Shown piece after piece: positions 1 to 5,491 of a DNA stretch of 12,136 bases (the first letter of the stretch is position 1; every line of letters begins with the position of its first letter). The notes under the pieces are model-generated. The model was given only the letters and a program-made list of their open reading frames with translations. It did not search any database and was not told the origin of the DNA. The translations under genes were made by a program, and so were the position numbers. Source of the DNA: Candidatus Gerdarchaeota archaeon (GTDB lineage: Archaea > Asgardarchaeota > Heimdallarchaeia > JABLTI01). Location: assembly GCA_016840905.1 (NCBI GenBank), contig JAEORM010000088.1, forward strand, positions 1 to 12,136. The letters are read 5' to 3'.

Positions 1-1
1 A

Positions 2-658
2 ATTGTTTCAATAGATGATATTGATATTGAGGCTTGTGGAGGTACCCATGCAGATATGACAGGTGATGTTGGTCCAATAATTATTCTTAGTTCTGAACGA
101 ATACAGGATGGTATAGTTCGACTTGAATATGTTGCAGGTGAAACAGCGATTAAGGAAATTCAAAAGCGTAATCAAACAATCCATGAAGTATTGGATCTTT
201 GGGGTATTGACCTTAGTGCCCTACCAGGAACAGCAAAACGATTCTTTAATGAATGGAAAGCCCAAAAGAAAGAGATAGCTGACCTTAAGAAAGACAAAGC
301 ACAACTTGAAGCTTCACTCCTTGAAAAATCAATAGAGAAAACAGGCAAATACCAAGTACTTGCACAAAAATTAACAGGTGATCCTGAGTATATCAGCCAA
401 TTGATTTTCACTCTAACTGAAAAGTATCCTGAATTGGTTGTTCTATTGATAGATTCTGAAACACTTTTTATTGCTATTGGTGCAGGTGCAACCGCTGCAA
501 AAACAATCTCAAGTAACGATTTGATTAAGAAAGTAGCTGAGATTTTAGAAGGTTCGGGTGGTGGAAAACCAACTTTCGCTCGTGGAAGCGGTAAAAATGC
601 TGAAAAACTTGATGCTGCAATAGCAAAGTTTACCAAATTACTTTCCAGTAAGAAATAA
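2..658 (+). CDS. alaS: Alanyl-tRNA synthetase, C-terminal part (5' end outside window)
   Basis: This is the last 218 residues of alanyl-tRNA synthetase, which charges tRNA-Ala in the cytoplasm; the catalytic core lies left of the window. The frame is open from base 2 and begins inside the editing (SAD/second additional) domain: residues 11-16 read ACGGTH, whose Cys and His match the second half of the zinc-binding editing site of AlaRS. A charged, Lys/Glu-rich coiled coil follows at about residues 85-120. The C-terminal DHHA1-type domain ends with a glycine-rich GGGKPTFARGSGKN element near residues 186-199, the counterpart of the GGGGxPDxAQGGG element of the family. The gene ends in TAA and converges on the oxidoreductase gene 27 bases away. 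No internal ATG gives a sensible separate protein, so a standalone editing protein is unlikely, although the upstream domains cannot be seen here. Confidence 0.93.
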   Translation: MVSIDDIDIEACGGTHADMTGDVGPIIILSSERIQDGIVRLEYVAGETAIKEIQKRNQTIHEVLDLWGIDLSALPGTAKRFFNEWKAQKKEIADLKKDKAQLEASLLEKSIEKTGKYQVLAQKLTGDPEYISQLIFTLTEKYPELVVLLIDSETLFIAIGAGATAAKTISSNDLIKKVAEILEGSGGGKPTFARGSGKNAEKLDAAIAKFTKLLSSKK

Positions 659-666
659 AAGAAGAA

Positions 667-692
667 AAAGTGCATCCGTAAGGATTCACTTT
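667..692. terminator. Hairpin between convergent alaS and the MocA-family gene
   Basis: Arms 667-677 and 682-692 pair (AAAGTG and ATCC with GGAT and CACTTT) with a single C/T mismatch at 673/686. The loop GTAA is a GNRA-type tetraloop in a plus-strand transcript. The hairpin lies just past the alaS stop and covers the TGA of the minus-strand gene. It has only a weak T-run on its plus-strand side (TTTATTT), so its role as terminator or 3'-end stabiliser is inferred. Confidence 0.45.
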
Positions 693-1759
693 ATTTCTAC
701 TGCTTTACCTGTTTTTGCTGCTTCAATAGCAGCAACTACACATTTTACTGCAGCTGTTCCTTCAATATCGGAAACTAAAGGTCGCTTTCGAGTGTCAATA
801 CAATCAAGGAAATCTTTATCCTCTAAATAAAGAGGTTCTTGATCTTTACCAGTAGCTAAATAATGATTGGTTATTTCAGTTGCCCTATAAGCTCCTAAAT
901 ATTCAGAAAATGAATTGCTTAAGGAATGTTGTGCTAAACCTTTTTCCATCATTATAGATTGCAAAATGAAGTCTAGAGTAATGACGTCCTTGGTTGTTTG
1001 GACAATTAATTTTCGTCGTTTGAGATTTGGATAGGCACGCCAAGTTGCTCTACAATCGAACAAAATAGGATTGGTATCTTGCCCTTTGAATCCCTCATAT
1101 TCAAATATAGCAAATAATTCAACTTCATAAGGGAATCCTTCAATATATGCAGAAGTGGCTGTTACTCGTTTAGGAATTTTACCCAATAATCCATTAACAA
1201 CATCGATATCATGCACCATAAAATCATGTCCGCAACCCAAATAGTTAGGATCAAGGTCTTTACTATCTAATCTAGTAGGACCAGGACCAACTCGTCTACC
1301 TGTAAGATGCATGATTTTATCTTCAGTTTCTTCTTTTTCCAAGAAAGATTTCAAAGTAACAATAACTGGATTGTATCTTTCTAGATGGCCAACTTGAACG
1401 ATTCTATTTAATTTCTTTGCTTTGGCAGATATTTCATTGCAGTCTTCAACAGTTGGAGCAAGAGGTTTTTCACATAAAATATCGCAATGCTCTAATAACT
1501 GGAGAGCGATTTTTTTGTGTATTGCTGTAGGAATAGCTAATACTGCACCAGCGATTTTTTCTTTTGCAAGTAGCTCATCAAGATTTGAATATCTATTTTC
1601 TATTGGGATGTCATTAATATCTCCAATAGCTTTCAACTGTTTTGGATCTTGATCACAAATAACTACCTTGTCACAAAAGCCTTCGGTTTGAAGTCTACAA
1701 ATATTTCTAACGTGGTTCTTTCCCCATTTTCCCAAACCAATTATTGCTATAGTTTTCAT
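686..1759 (-). CDS. Gfo/Idh/MocA-family NAD(P)-dependent oxidoreductase
   Basis: A 357-aa cytoplasmic dehydrogenase of the Gfo/Idh/MocA family, which oxidises or reduces hydroxyl groups of sugars, nucleotide sugars or polyols. The N-terminus is a Rossmann fold with a GxGxxG loop at residues 8-13 (GLGKWG). The family's EKP motif is at 97-99 (CEKPLAP), and the catalytic region reads HDFMVHDID around 178-186, where His183 and Asp184 fit the usual active-site pair. The segment VGHLERYNP (123-131) resembles UDP-N-acetylglucosamine 3-dehydrogenase-like members, so a nucleotide-sugar substrate is a reasonable guess, not a firm call. The frame extends 24 codons upstream, but the ATG at 1759 is preceded by a strong GAGGAG Shine-Dalgarno at 8 bases and opens directly with the first Rossmann strand (MKTIAIIGLG), so this start is chosen. 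It is transcribed alone, convergent to alaS and divergent from the membrane-protein gene. Confidence 0.85.
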   Translation of the reverse strand: MKTIAIIGLGKWGKNHVRNICRLQTEGFCDKVVICDQDPKQLKAIGDINDIPIENRYSNLDELLAKEKIAGAVLAIPTAIHKKIALQLLEHCDILCEKPLAPTVEDCNEISAKAKKLNRIVQVGHLERYNPVIVTLKSFLEKEETEDKIMHLTGRRVGPGPTRLDSKDLDPNYLGCGHDFMVHDIDVVNGLLGKIPKRVTATSAYIEGFPYEVELFAIFEYEGFKGQDTNPILFDCRATWRAYPNLKRRKLIVQTTKDVITLDFILQSIMMEKGLAQHSLSNSFSEYLGAYRATEITNHYLATGKDQEPLYLEDKDFLDCIDTRKRPLVSDIEGTAAVKCVVAAIEAAKTGKAVEIK

Positions 1760-1778
1760 TGTAAAGCTCCTCATTAAA

Positions 1779-1846
1779 ATGCCTCTGATTGGATTTATTA
1801 TTGTTAAAAAACTTTCTTTTATTTTTGTCAATCATCATAAAGGCAT
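1779..1846 (-). repeat. Interrupted inverted repeat upstream of the MocA-family gene
   Basis: ATGCCT (1779-1784) plus TGATTG (1786-1791) are mirrored by CAATCA (1829-1834) plus AGGCAT (1841-1846). The left arm has one base between its two half-motifs and the right arm six, so a folded stem would carry a 5-nt bulge. It lies in the probable leader or promoter of the minus-strand oxidoreductase. It could be an operator, a leader hairpin, or chance. Confidence 0.3.
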
Positions 1847-1921
1847 CAAAAAAATACCTTCTCCCACCTATTTCCTTTATATTTGAACTTCGAATAGCAT
1901 TTATTAAGAGCTATTTAGTTG

Positions 1922-1940
1922 TTTGATAAGGATTTGATAA
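1922..1940 (+). repeat. Direct repeat TTTGATAA ahead of the membrane-protein gene
   Basis: Two copies of TTTGATAA (1922-1929, 1933-1940), 3 bases apart, end 3 bases before the ATG at 1944. The AAGGA between and overlapping them is the only Shine-Dalgarno-like element for that gene. A TATA-like ATTTATTAAG lies near 1900. The repeat spacing (11 bases) is close to one DNA turn. Confidence 0.3.
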
Positions 1941-1943
1941 AAA

Positions 1944-2450
1944 ATGGAATTTGAATCACCCATATCCCCCTACAGAGCAATCAAGAAAGCAATGAACTTT
2001 TTCGAAAAAAAAGTTAATAATACAAAAGTCAAGGAAGCACCAGCATCTCGTCGAGACCCAATGATACTTGAAGTAGGGATAACCACAATTTGGGGTGAGA
2101 TCTTCTGGACGAGAATAAACACTCGCCGTTCAAAAGATAAACAATCATCTAAAGTTTTTGTAAAAAGCCGACCTGGAACAAGACACATGTTCTTTTCAGC
2201 TATTGTTCTACTCTTATCAGGTCCATTCTTCTATATGGCTTTAAGTAATGATATACGCTATTTCACTTTAATCATGGCAGCTTTTTTTGCCCTTATTGGG
2301 ATAGCTAGTATGATAATGCCGGTGGTACGAATTAATAGGATCAATAAACAAATCAAAGAAGTATTATCAAAAGATGATGATCAATTTGATGATGAAGAAA
2401 GCGATAAAGAAGAAATAAAAGTAATTTCCTCAAGATTAGAGCTTCAATGA
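1944..2450 (+). CDS. Unrecognised two-helix membrane protein
   Basis: A 168-aa protein that I do not recognise. Residues 1-80 are polar and basic with one hydrophobic patch (ILEVGITTIWGEIFW, about 41-55) that may be amphipathic. Two hydrophobic helices follow at about 82-100 and 106-128, separated by a very short polar turn (SNDIR), so they should form a helical hairpin. Both outer flanks are basic (RPGTRH before, RINRINK after), which by the positive-inside rule puts both termini in the cytoplasm. The C-terminal tail is strongly acidic (DDDQFDDEESDKEE, about 144-157). There is no signal peptide. The ATG at 1944 has only a distant AAGGA 11 bases upstream. The gene diverges from the oxidoreductase and is followed 100 bases later by another unknown gene in the same direction. 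Function cannot be inferred. Confidence 0.75.
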   Translation: MEFESPISPYRAIKKAMNFFEKKVNNTKVKEAPASRRDPMILEVGITTIWGEIFWTRINTRRSKDKQSSKVFVKSRPGTRHMFFSAIVLLLSGPFFYMALSNDIRYFTLIMAAFFALIGIASMIMPVVRINRINKQIKEVLSKDDDQFDDEESDKEEIKVISSRLELQ

Positions 2451-2474
2451 ACAAAGTAAAGTAATTTAATAGGT

Positions 2475-2489
2475 AATTTTATTAAAATT
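2475..2489. repeat. AT-rich palindrome after the membrane-protein gene
   Basis: AATTTTA (2475-2481) and TAAAATT (2483-2489) are perfect inverted copies around a single T. The palindrome lies 25 bases past the stop of the membrane-protein gene. In this AT-rich DNA it is weak evidence for a 3'-end element. The TTAAATAAAA stretch just downstream (about 2507-2516) could be the TATA box of the next gene. Confidence 0.2.
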
Positions 2490-2553
2490 TCCTTGAGAAT
2501 AAAGATTAAATAAAACCTCAACAAATTATAATCAAATAATTTAAGTGATAATA

Positions 2554-2916
2554 ATGACTCAGATAACAACTCCTTTGAAGAAATTCTTTGGAACAGCAAA
2601 TTATTTAGCAAGATTAACCTTTTATCCAAATCGTAAATACTATAATTCTTCAATGAAAGTAAAAATAGAAATTTTTGATGGTAGAAATCTAGATCGGACT
2701 TTCAATTGTGAAACTATAGCTGAAGTTGCTCAAAAGGTAATGGTGTTCTATAAAGAAAAAACTGGACATGATCTTGAGATACGAAGATTGGGTCACTGGT
2801 TTATAGAATATCTTGATGATGCTCATATCAAATCACCTGATATGAATGAACTCTTGAGAGATATGCAATCCACACCAGAAGAAATCGTTGCTCGAGAAGG
2901 TTTGCAGCAAGAATAA
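2554..2916 (+). CDS. Unrecognised 120-aa protein, possible beta-alpha-beta fold
   Basis: A small soluble protein with no family I can name. The ATG at 2554 is preferred because GTGA, a Shine-Dalgarno-like motif, sits 5 bases before it. A GTG at 2545 in the same frame would add three residues. The first 33 residues are basic and aromatic (LKKFF, FYPNRKYY). From residue 34 the pattern looks like strand (MKVKIEIFDG), turn, helix (ETIAEVAQKVMVFYKEKTG), strand (LEIRRL), strand (WFIEYLDD), then an acidic helical tail rich in Glu, Asp and Met. An ATG at 2653 would start exactly at the first strand, but it lacks a Shine-Dalgarno motif. There are no membrane segments, cysteine clusters or catalytic motifs. 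A T-rich stretch (about 2925-2946) follows and probably ends transcription. Confidence 0.7.
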   Translation: MTQITTPLKKFFGTANYLARLTFYPNRKYYNSSMKVKIEIFDGRNLDRTFNCETIAEVAQKVMVFYKEKTGHDLEIRRLGHWFIEYLDDAHIKSPDMNELLRDMQSTPEEIVAREGLQQE

Positions 2917-2924
2917 ACTGAAAC

Positions 2925-2946
2925 CTCTTTTTCTTATTTATTTTTA
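2925..2946 (+). terminator. T-rich terminator after the 120-aa gene
   Basis: CTCTTTTTCTTATTTATTTTT lies 9 bases past the stop. Runs of T without a hairpin are a normal archaeal termination signal. It also separates this gene from the tRNA promoter region, in which a TATA-like TTAATATAAA occurs at about 2978-2987. Confidence 0.45.
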
Positions 2947-2977
2947 TAAAAGAAATTTTTTCAATTATTTATAATAA

Positions 2978-2987
2978 TTAATATAAA
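2978..2987 (+). promoter_or_regulatory. Candidate TATA box of the tRNA-Gln gene
   Basis: TTAATATAAA followed by purines (GAGAAGG) lies about 40 bases before the mature tRNA 5' end. This would allow a start about 26 bases downstream and a short leader removed by RNase P. The box is inferred from composition and spacing only. Confidence 0.4.
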
Positions 2988-3026
2988 GAGAAGGTACACC
3001 CAATAATCCAATGAAAAGAAAACAAT

Positions 3027-3133
3027 AGCCTAGTAGTGTAGATGCTACTTGTAGAGACAATTAGCAGCAAACTGGTCAATCATCTCGGACTCTGAATCCG
3101 GGGACAGCGGTTCGAATCCGCTCTAGGCTACCA
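3027..3133 (+). tRNA. tRNA-Gln (anticodon CTG) with D-loop intron and encoded CCA
   Basis: The acceptor stem AGCCTAG (3027-3033) pairs with CTAGGCT (3123-3129), followed by discriminator A and encoded CCA (3131-3133). The anticodon arm is TCGGA-CTCTGAA-TCCGG with anticodon CTG at 3092-3094, reading CAG (Gln). The T arm is AGCGG-TTCGAAT-CCGCT (3106-3122). The D arm is normal only if 31 bases (3042-3072) are removed: the joined exons then give GTGT, AG, TGGTCAA, TCAT, a standard archaeal Gln-type D arm with G18-G19. The spliced tRNA is 76 nt including CCA. A run of six T (3134-3139) directly after CCA is a probable terminator. Confidence 0.93.
3042..3072 (+). other. Predicted 31-nt tRNA intron in the D-loop (between positions 15 and 16)
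   Basis: The boundaries come from two independent cues. Removal restores a canonical D arm, and the precursor folds into a relaxed bulge-helix-bulge. The 5' bulge is A3040-G3041-A3042, cut after G3041. The 3' bulge is A3071-C3072-T3073, cut after C3072. The central four-position helix is GTGT (3036-3039) against GCAA (3067-3070), with T-A, G-C and T-G pairs and one G/A mismatch. The inner helix TGCTA (3043-3047) pairs perfectly with TAGCA (3062-3066). No outer helix forms. The D-stem strand GTGT would pair with the intron before splicing and with the other D-stem strand after. The archaeal tRNA splicing endonuclease would be the enzyme. Confidence 0.8.
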
Positions 3134-3139
3134 TTTTTT
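3134..3139 (+). terminator. T6 terminator of tRNA-Gln
   Basis: Six T follow the encoded CCA directly, as is common for archaeal tRNA genes. No hairpin other than the tRNA itself is present. Confidence 0.5.
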
Positions 3140-3405
3140 ATCTAACCTTTACTCATTTTTGATACTTCTACTGTTTTATACTATTCATGCAAAACATTAA
3201 ATAATAAAGTTCCTAACCTTTAGAGTTGAAAACACTTGCTTGACACGCGCTAAAACTATACTAATTCTCACTATCTAGAAGGATTAGTTGCCAGAGCTGT
3301 AAATTAAAGAATGAACAGCAAGGAAATCACAGTGAATTTTAGTTAAGCAAAGAATTAAAAAGAAAACTAAGAAAGTATCCTTTGATAAAAAAGGTGACAA
3401 AAATA
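3140..3405 (+). promoter_or_regulatory. Non-coding leader and promoter region of the por operon
   Basis: This stretch has no plausible gene. It holds a 10-base direct repeat CTAACCTTTA (3142-3151 and 3213-3222), a TATA-like ATTAAATAATAAA (about 3197-3209), and two successive inverted repeats: ACTAAT/ATTAGT (3260-3265 with 3283-3288) and GCTGT/ACAGC (3296-3300 with 3315-3319). If transcription starts about 26 bases after that TATA-like site, the operon has a leader of roughly 175 bases containing both hairpins. The leader ends in AGGTGA (3392-3397), the ribosome-binding site of porG. I recognise no known riboswitch. Confidence 0.35.
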
Positions 3406-3957
3406 ATGTTTGAAGAGATTCGTTGGCACGGAAGAGGCGGACAAGGAGCTGTCACGTCAGCAAAAATACTGGCAGAAGCAGCACACCAAGAAGGAAAATT
3501 TGTCCAAGCCTTTGCATTTTATGGTGCAGAAAGACGAGGTGCTCCAGTAGAAACTTATACAAGGATTTCTGATACACATATAAAACGACATTCAGCAATC
3601 TATCATCCTACTGTAGTAAGTGTCTTAGATCCGGCTTTACCCAAGATACTCTATTTGAAAGGTATCTCAGATAAAACAATTCTAGTGGTAAATTCGAATA
3701 GTCAAAAAGAATTTCCAGAATTGAATTGTAAGAAGTTTTGGGTAGATGCTACTCAAATAGCAATTGATTTAGAATTACGTGTAGCTGAAAGTTATATTAC
3801 AAATACTATTATGACTGGTGCGGTAGCGAAAGCAACAGGATTGGTAAAGATGGACTCAATATATGAGGCAATAAAAAGCTTGTTGAATAAACGAATTTGG
3901 GACCAAAATCTAGAAGCCGCAAAAAGAGGCTACAACGAAACGAAAGCATATGTATAA
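3406..3957 (+). CDS. porG: 2-oxoacid:ferredoxin oxidoreductase, gamma subunit
   Basis: A 183-aa gamma subunit of a thiamine-diphosphate 2-oxoacid:ferredoxin oxidoreductase (pyruvate or a related 2-oxoacid plus CoA plus oxidised ferredoxin gives acyl-CoA, CO2 and reduced ferredoxin). The N-terminus carries the family signature IRWHGRGGQGAVTSAKIL (about 4-21), followed by FYGAERRGAPVETYTRIS, both typical of the POR/KOR gamma domain. The length is normal. An in-frame TTG at 3382 would add eight residues, but AGGTGA sits 8 bases before the ATG at 3406, which also gives the usual start just ahead of the first strand. It is the first gene of a four-gene operon and its stop overlaps the Shine-Dalgarno of porD. 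It uses A-ending codons (GCA, CCA) more than porA does. The sequence alone does not separate pyruvate from 2-oxoisovalerate or another substrate. Confidence 0.92.
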   Translation: MFEEIRWHGRGGQGAVTSAKILAEAAHQEGKFVQAFAFYGAERRGAPVETYTRISDTHIKRHSAIYHPTVVSVLDPALPKILYLKGISDKTILVVNSNSQKEFPELNCKKFWVDATQIAIDLELRVAESYITNTIMTGAVAKATGLVKMDSIYEAIKSLLNKRIWDQNLEAAKRGYNETKAYV

Positions 3958-3971
3958 GGAGGATGAAATGT

Positions 3972-4304
3972 TTGACGAAAACAAAAGAAGATGATTTCAA
4001 AGTAGAAACATGGAATTCAAAACCATCAAAAGGATCAGCTGGAAAAACTGGTTTATGGAGAACATTTCGACCTGTAGTTCATCATGAAGATTGTACTCGA
4101 TGTGAGACTTGTATTTTATATTGTCCTGAACCATGCATAACACTAGATCCAAATGATTCATCCCATAAAAAAGGAAAAATAATAATTGATTATGATTACT
4201 GTAAGGGCTGTGGTATCTGTGCAAATGAGTGCCCCAAGCATTGCATTGAGATGGTTAAGGAGACCGAATTTTTAGAGGAAGAAGACGAGGAGGCTAAAGA
4301 ATGA
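3972..4304 (+). CDS. porD: 2-oxoacid:ferredoxin oxidoreductase, delta (ferredoxin-like) subunit
   Basis: A 110-aa ferredoxin-like subunit that carries electrons from the thiamine site to external ferredoxin. It has two complete 4Fe-4S motifs, CTRCETCILYCPEPC (about 42-56) and CKGCGICANECPKHC (about 77-91), each in the CxxCxxCxxxCP pattern. The preceding GKTGLWRTFRPVV is typical of PorD subunits. The start is decided by the ribosome-binding site: AAGGAGG (3956-3962) directly abuts the ATG at 3963, leaving no spacer, whereas the TTG at 3972 lies 9 bases downstream at normal spacing, so TTG is preferred. The ATG would add three residues. The C-terminus is acidic (EEEDEEAKE). Its TGA overlaps the porA start (ATGA), indicating translational coupling. 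Confidence 0.9.
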   Translation: MTKTKEDDFKVETWNSKPSKGSAGKTGLWRTFRPVVHHEDCTRCETCILYCPEPCITLDPNDSSHKKGKIIIDYDYCKGCGICANECPKHCIEMVKETEFLEEEDEEAKE

Positions 4305-5482
4305 CTGTAACTGAAAATCGTCCTAAATCTCTAGGGCATGAAAAAGCTATGACCATTATTACTAATGGTAACTATGCTGCAGCTTATGCTGCTAAAATGG
4401 CTCGAGTTGAAGTTGTTGCTGCTTATCCTATTACCCCTGCAACTGATTGTATTGAAAAGATTTCTGAATTTGTTGATGGTGGTACTATGGGTGCTAATTA
4501 CATAAAAGTCGAAAGTGAACACAGTGCTGCTGGTGCCTTGATTGGTGCTTCTGCTTCTGGTGCTCGTACTTTCTCTTCTACCTCTGCTCATGGTTTGCTT
4601 TATATGGCTGAGCTTGTTTGGTGGGCTGCTCTCGCACGACTTCCAACTGTTATGAATATTGTTAACCGTGAATTAGCTCCTGCTTGGAGCATTTGGGCTC
4701 AAACCCAAGATTCTATGGGTCTACGTGACTCTGGTTGTATCCAATATTATTGTAAAAATGTGCAAGAAGTTTATGATACTGTTCTTATGGCTTACAAAGT
4801 AGGCGAAAATGAACAAGTCTATATGCCTTCCCTTGTTTGCCAAGATGCTTTTATCTTATCTCATACCAATGCTCCTGTTGATATGCCTGCACAAGCTGAT
4901 ATTGATGATTTCTTACCCCCCTACAATCCTAAACACTTTGTTTTGGATCCTCAACATCCTGTTACTCATAGTAATTTATCTTATCCTCAATACTACCGTG
5001 AAAAACGTTTCAACATTATGGAATCTACTCATCGTGCTAAACAAATCATCAAAGATGTTTGTGCTGACTACAAGAAGCGTTTTGGTCAATTCCATGGTGA
5101 TTTGATCGAGACTTATGGTATTGATAATAACACCAAGCATGTCATCGTTTCTCATTCTTCCATTGCTGAAGAAATTGAAATTAGTGTTGATATGCTCAAA
5201 GAAAAAGGCTATGATGTTGGCTTACTTCGAATGCGAGTTCAACGTCCCTTCCCCGATGAGGATATTCGTGAAGCTTGTAAAAGTGCTGAAACTATTCACT
5301 TCATTGAACGAGCACCTTCTTATGGCTACAAAGGTGTTGTTGCCATTGATACTATGGCTGCTCTTTATGAAGGTAAAAATCATCCTAAACCTTTCCATCA
5401 TATTGAAGGGTTAAGTGGAATGGATGTCACAGCTGAATACGCTGCTGACTTGATCGAAAAGGATTTGGAATCCTTGAAATAG
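4301..5482 (+). CDS. porA: 2-oxoacid:ferredoxin oxidoreductase, alpha subunit
   Basis: A 393-aa alpha subunit supplying the pyrimidine-binding domain for thiamine diphosphate and the transketolase C-terminal domain. The motif AYPITPATD (41-49) is the family's YPITP loop, and VESEHSA (70-76) contains the glutamate region that activates the cofactor. Residues near 125-150 (NRELAPAWSIWAQTQDSM, then RDSG) match the substrate/TPP region of archaeal PorA, followed by VCQDAFILSHT. The C-terminal domain includes VIVSHSSIAEEIE and RVQRPFPDEDI. GAGGAGG (4286-4292) lies 8 bases before the ATG, inside the end of porD. Codon use differs sharply from porG and porD: alanine is nearly always GCT, proline mostly CCT, and the third base is T-rich. 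High expression or a separate history could explain this. A 2-oxoisovalerate enzyme is the main alternative. Confidence 0.93.
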   Translation: MTVTENRPKSLGHEKAMTIITNGNYAAAYAAKMARVEVVAAYPITPATDCIEKISEFVDGGTMGANYIKVESEHSAAGALIGASASGARTFSSTSAHGLLYMAELVWWAALARLPTVMNIVNRELAPAWSIWAQTQDSMGLRDSGCIQYYCKNVQEVYDTVLMAYKVGENEQVYMPSLVCQDAFILSHTNAPVDMPAQADIDDFLPPYNPKHFVLDPQHPVTHSNLSYPQYYREKRFNIMESTHRAKQIIKDVCADYKKRFGQFHGDLIETYGIDNNTKHVIVSHSSIAEEIEISVDMLKEKGYDVGLLRMRVQRPFPDEDIREACKSAETIHFIERAPSYGYKGVVAIDTMAALYEGKNHPKPFHHIEGLSGMDVTAEYAADLIEKDLESLK

Positions 5483-5491
5483 GTGATGAAA

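Noticed and set aside
172..675. Minus-strand frame of 167 codons opposite alaS
   Set aside because: It is the antisense of a well-supported alaS frame, with no ribosome-binding site or recognisable motif.
1779..1846. Minus-strand C/D-box small RNA suggested by ATGATGA near 1831-1837
   Set aside because: A C-box-like element and a closing stem are present, but no CTGA D box follows at a suitable distance. A similar ATGATGA on the minus strand near 9562-9568 also lacks a D box.
2444..2653. Minus-strand 69-codon frame between the two unknown genes
   Set aside because: It is Leu/Ile/Lys-rich, has no ribosome-binding site and overlaps the start of a better plus-strand gene.
3027..3133. Reading the tRNA-like element as a broken tRNA (pseudogene) because its D arm is interrupted
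   Set aside because: Acceptor, anticodon and T arms are perfect, CCA is encoded, and the insertion has bulge-helix-bulge features that restore the D arm.
4809..5414. Two overlapping plus-strand open frames inside porA (4809-5105 and 5115-5414)
   Set aside because: They are Leu/Ile-rich shadows produced by the T-rich codon use of porA, have no ribosome-binding site, and the porA frame carries clear family motifs.
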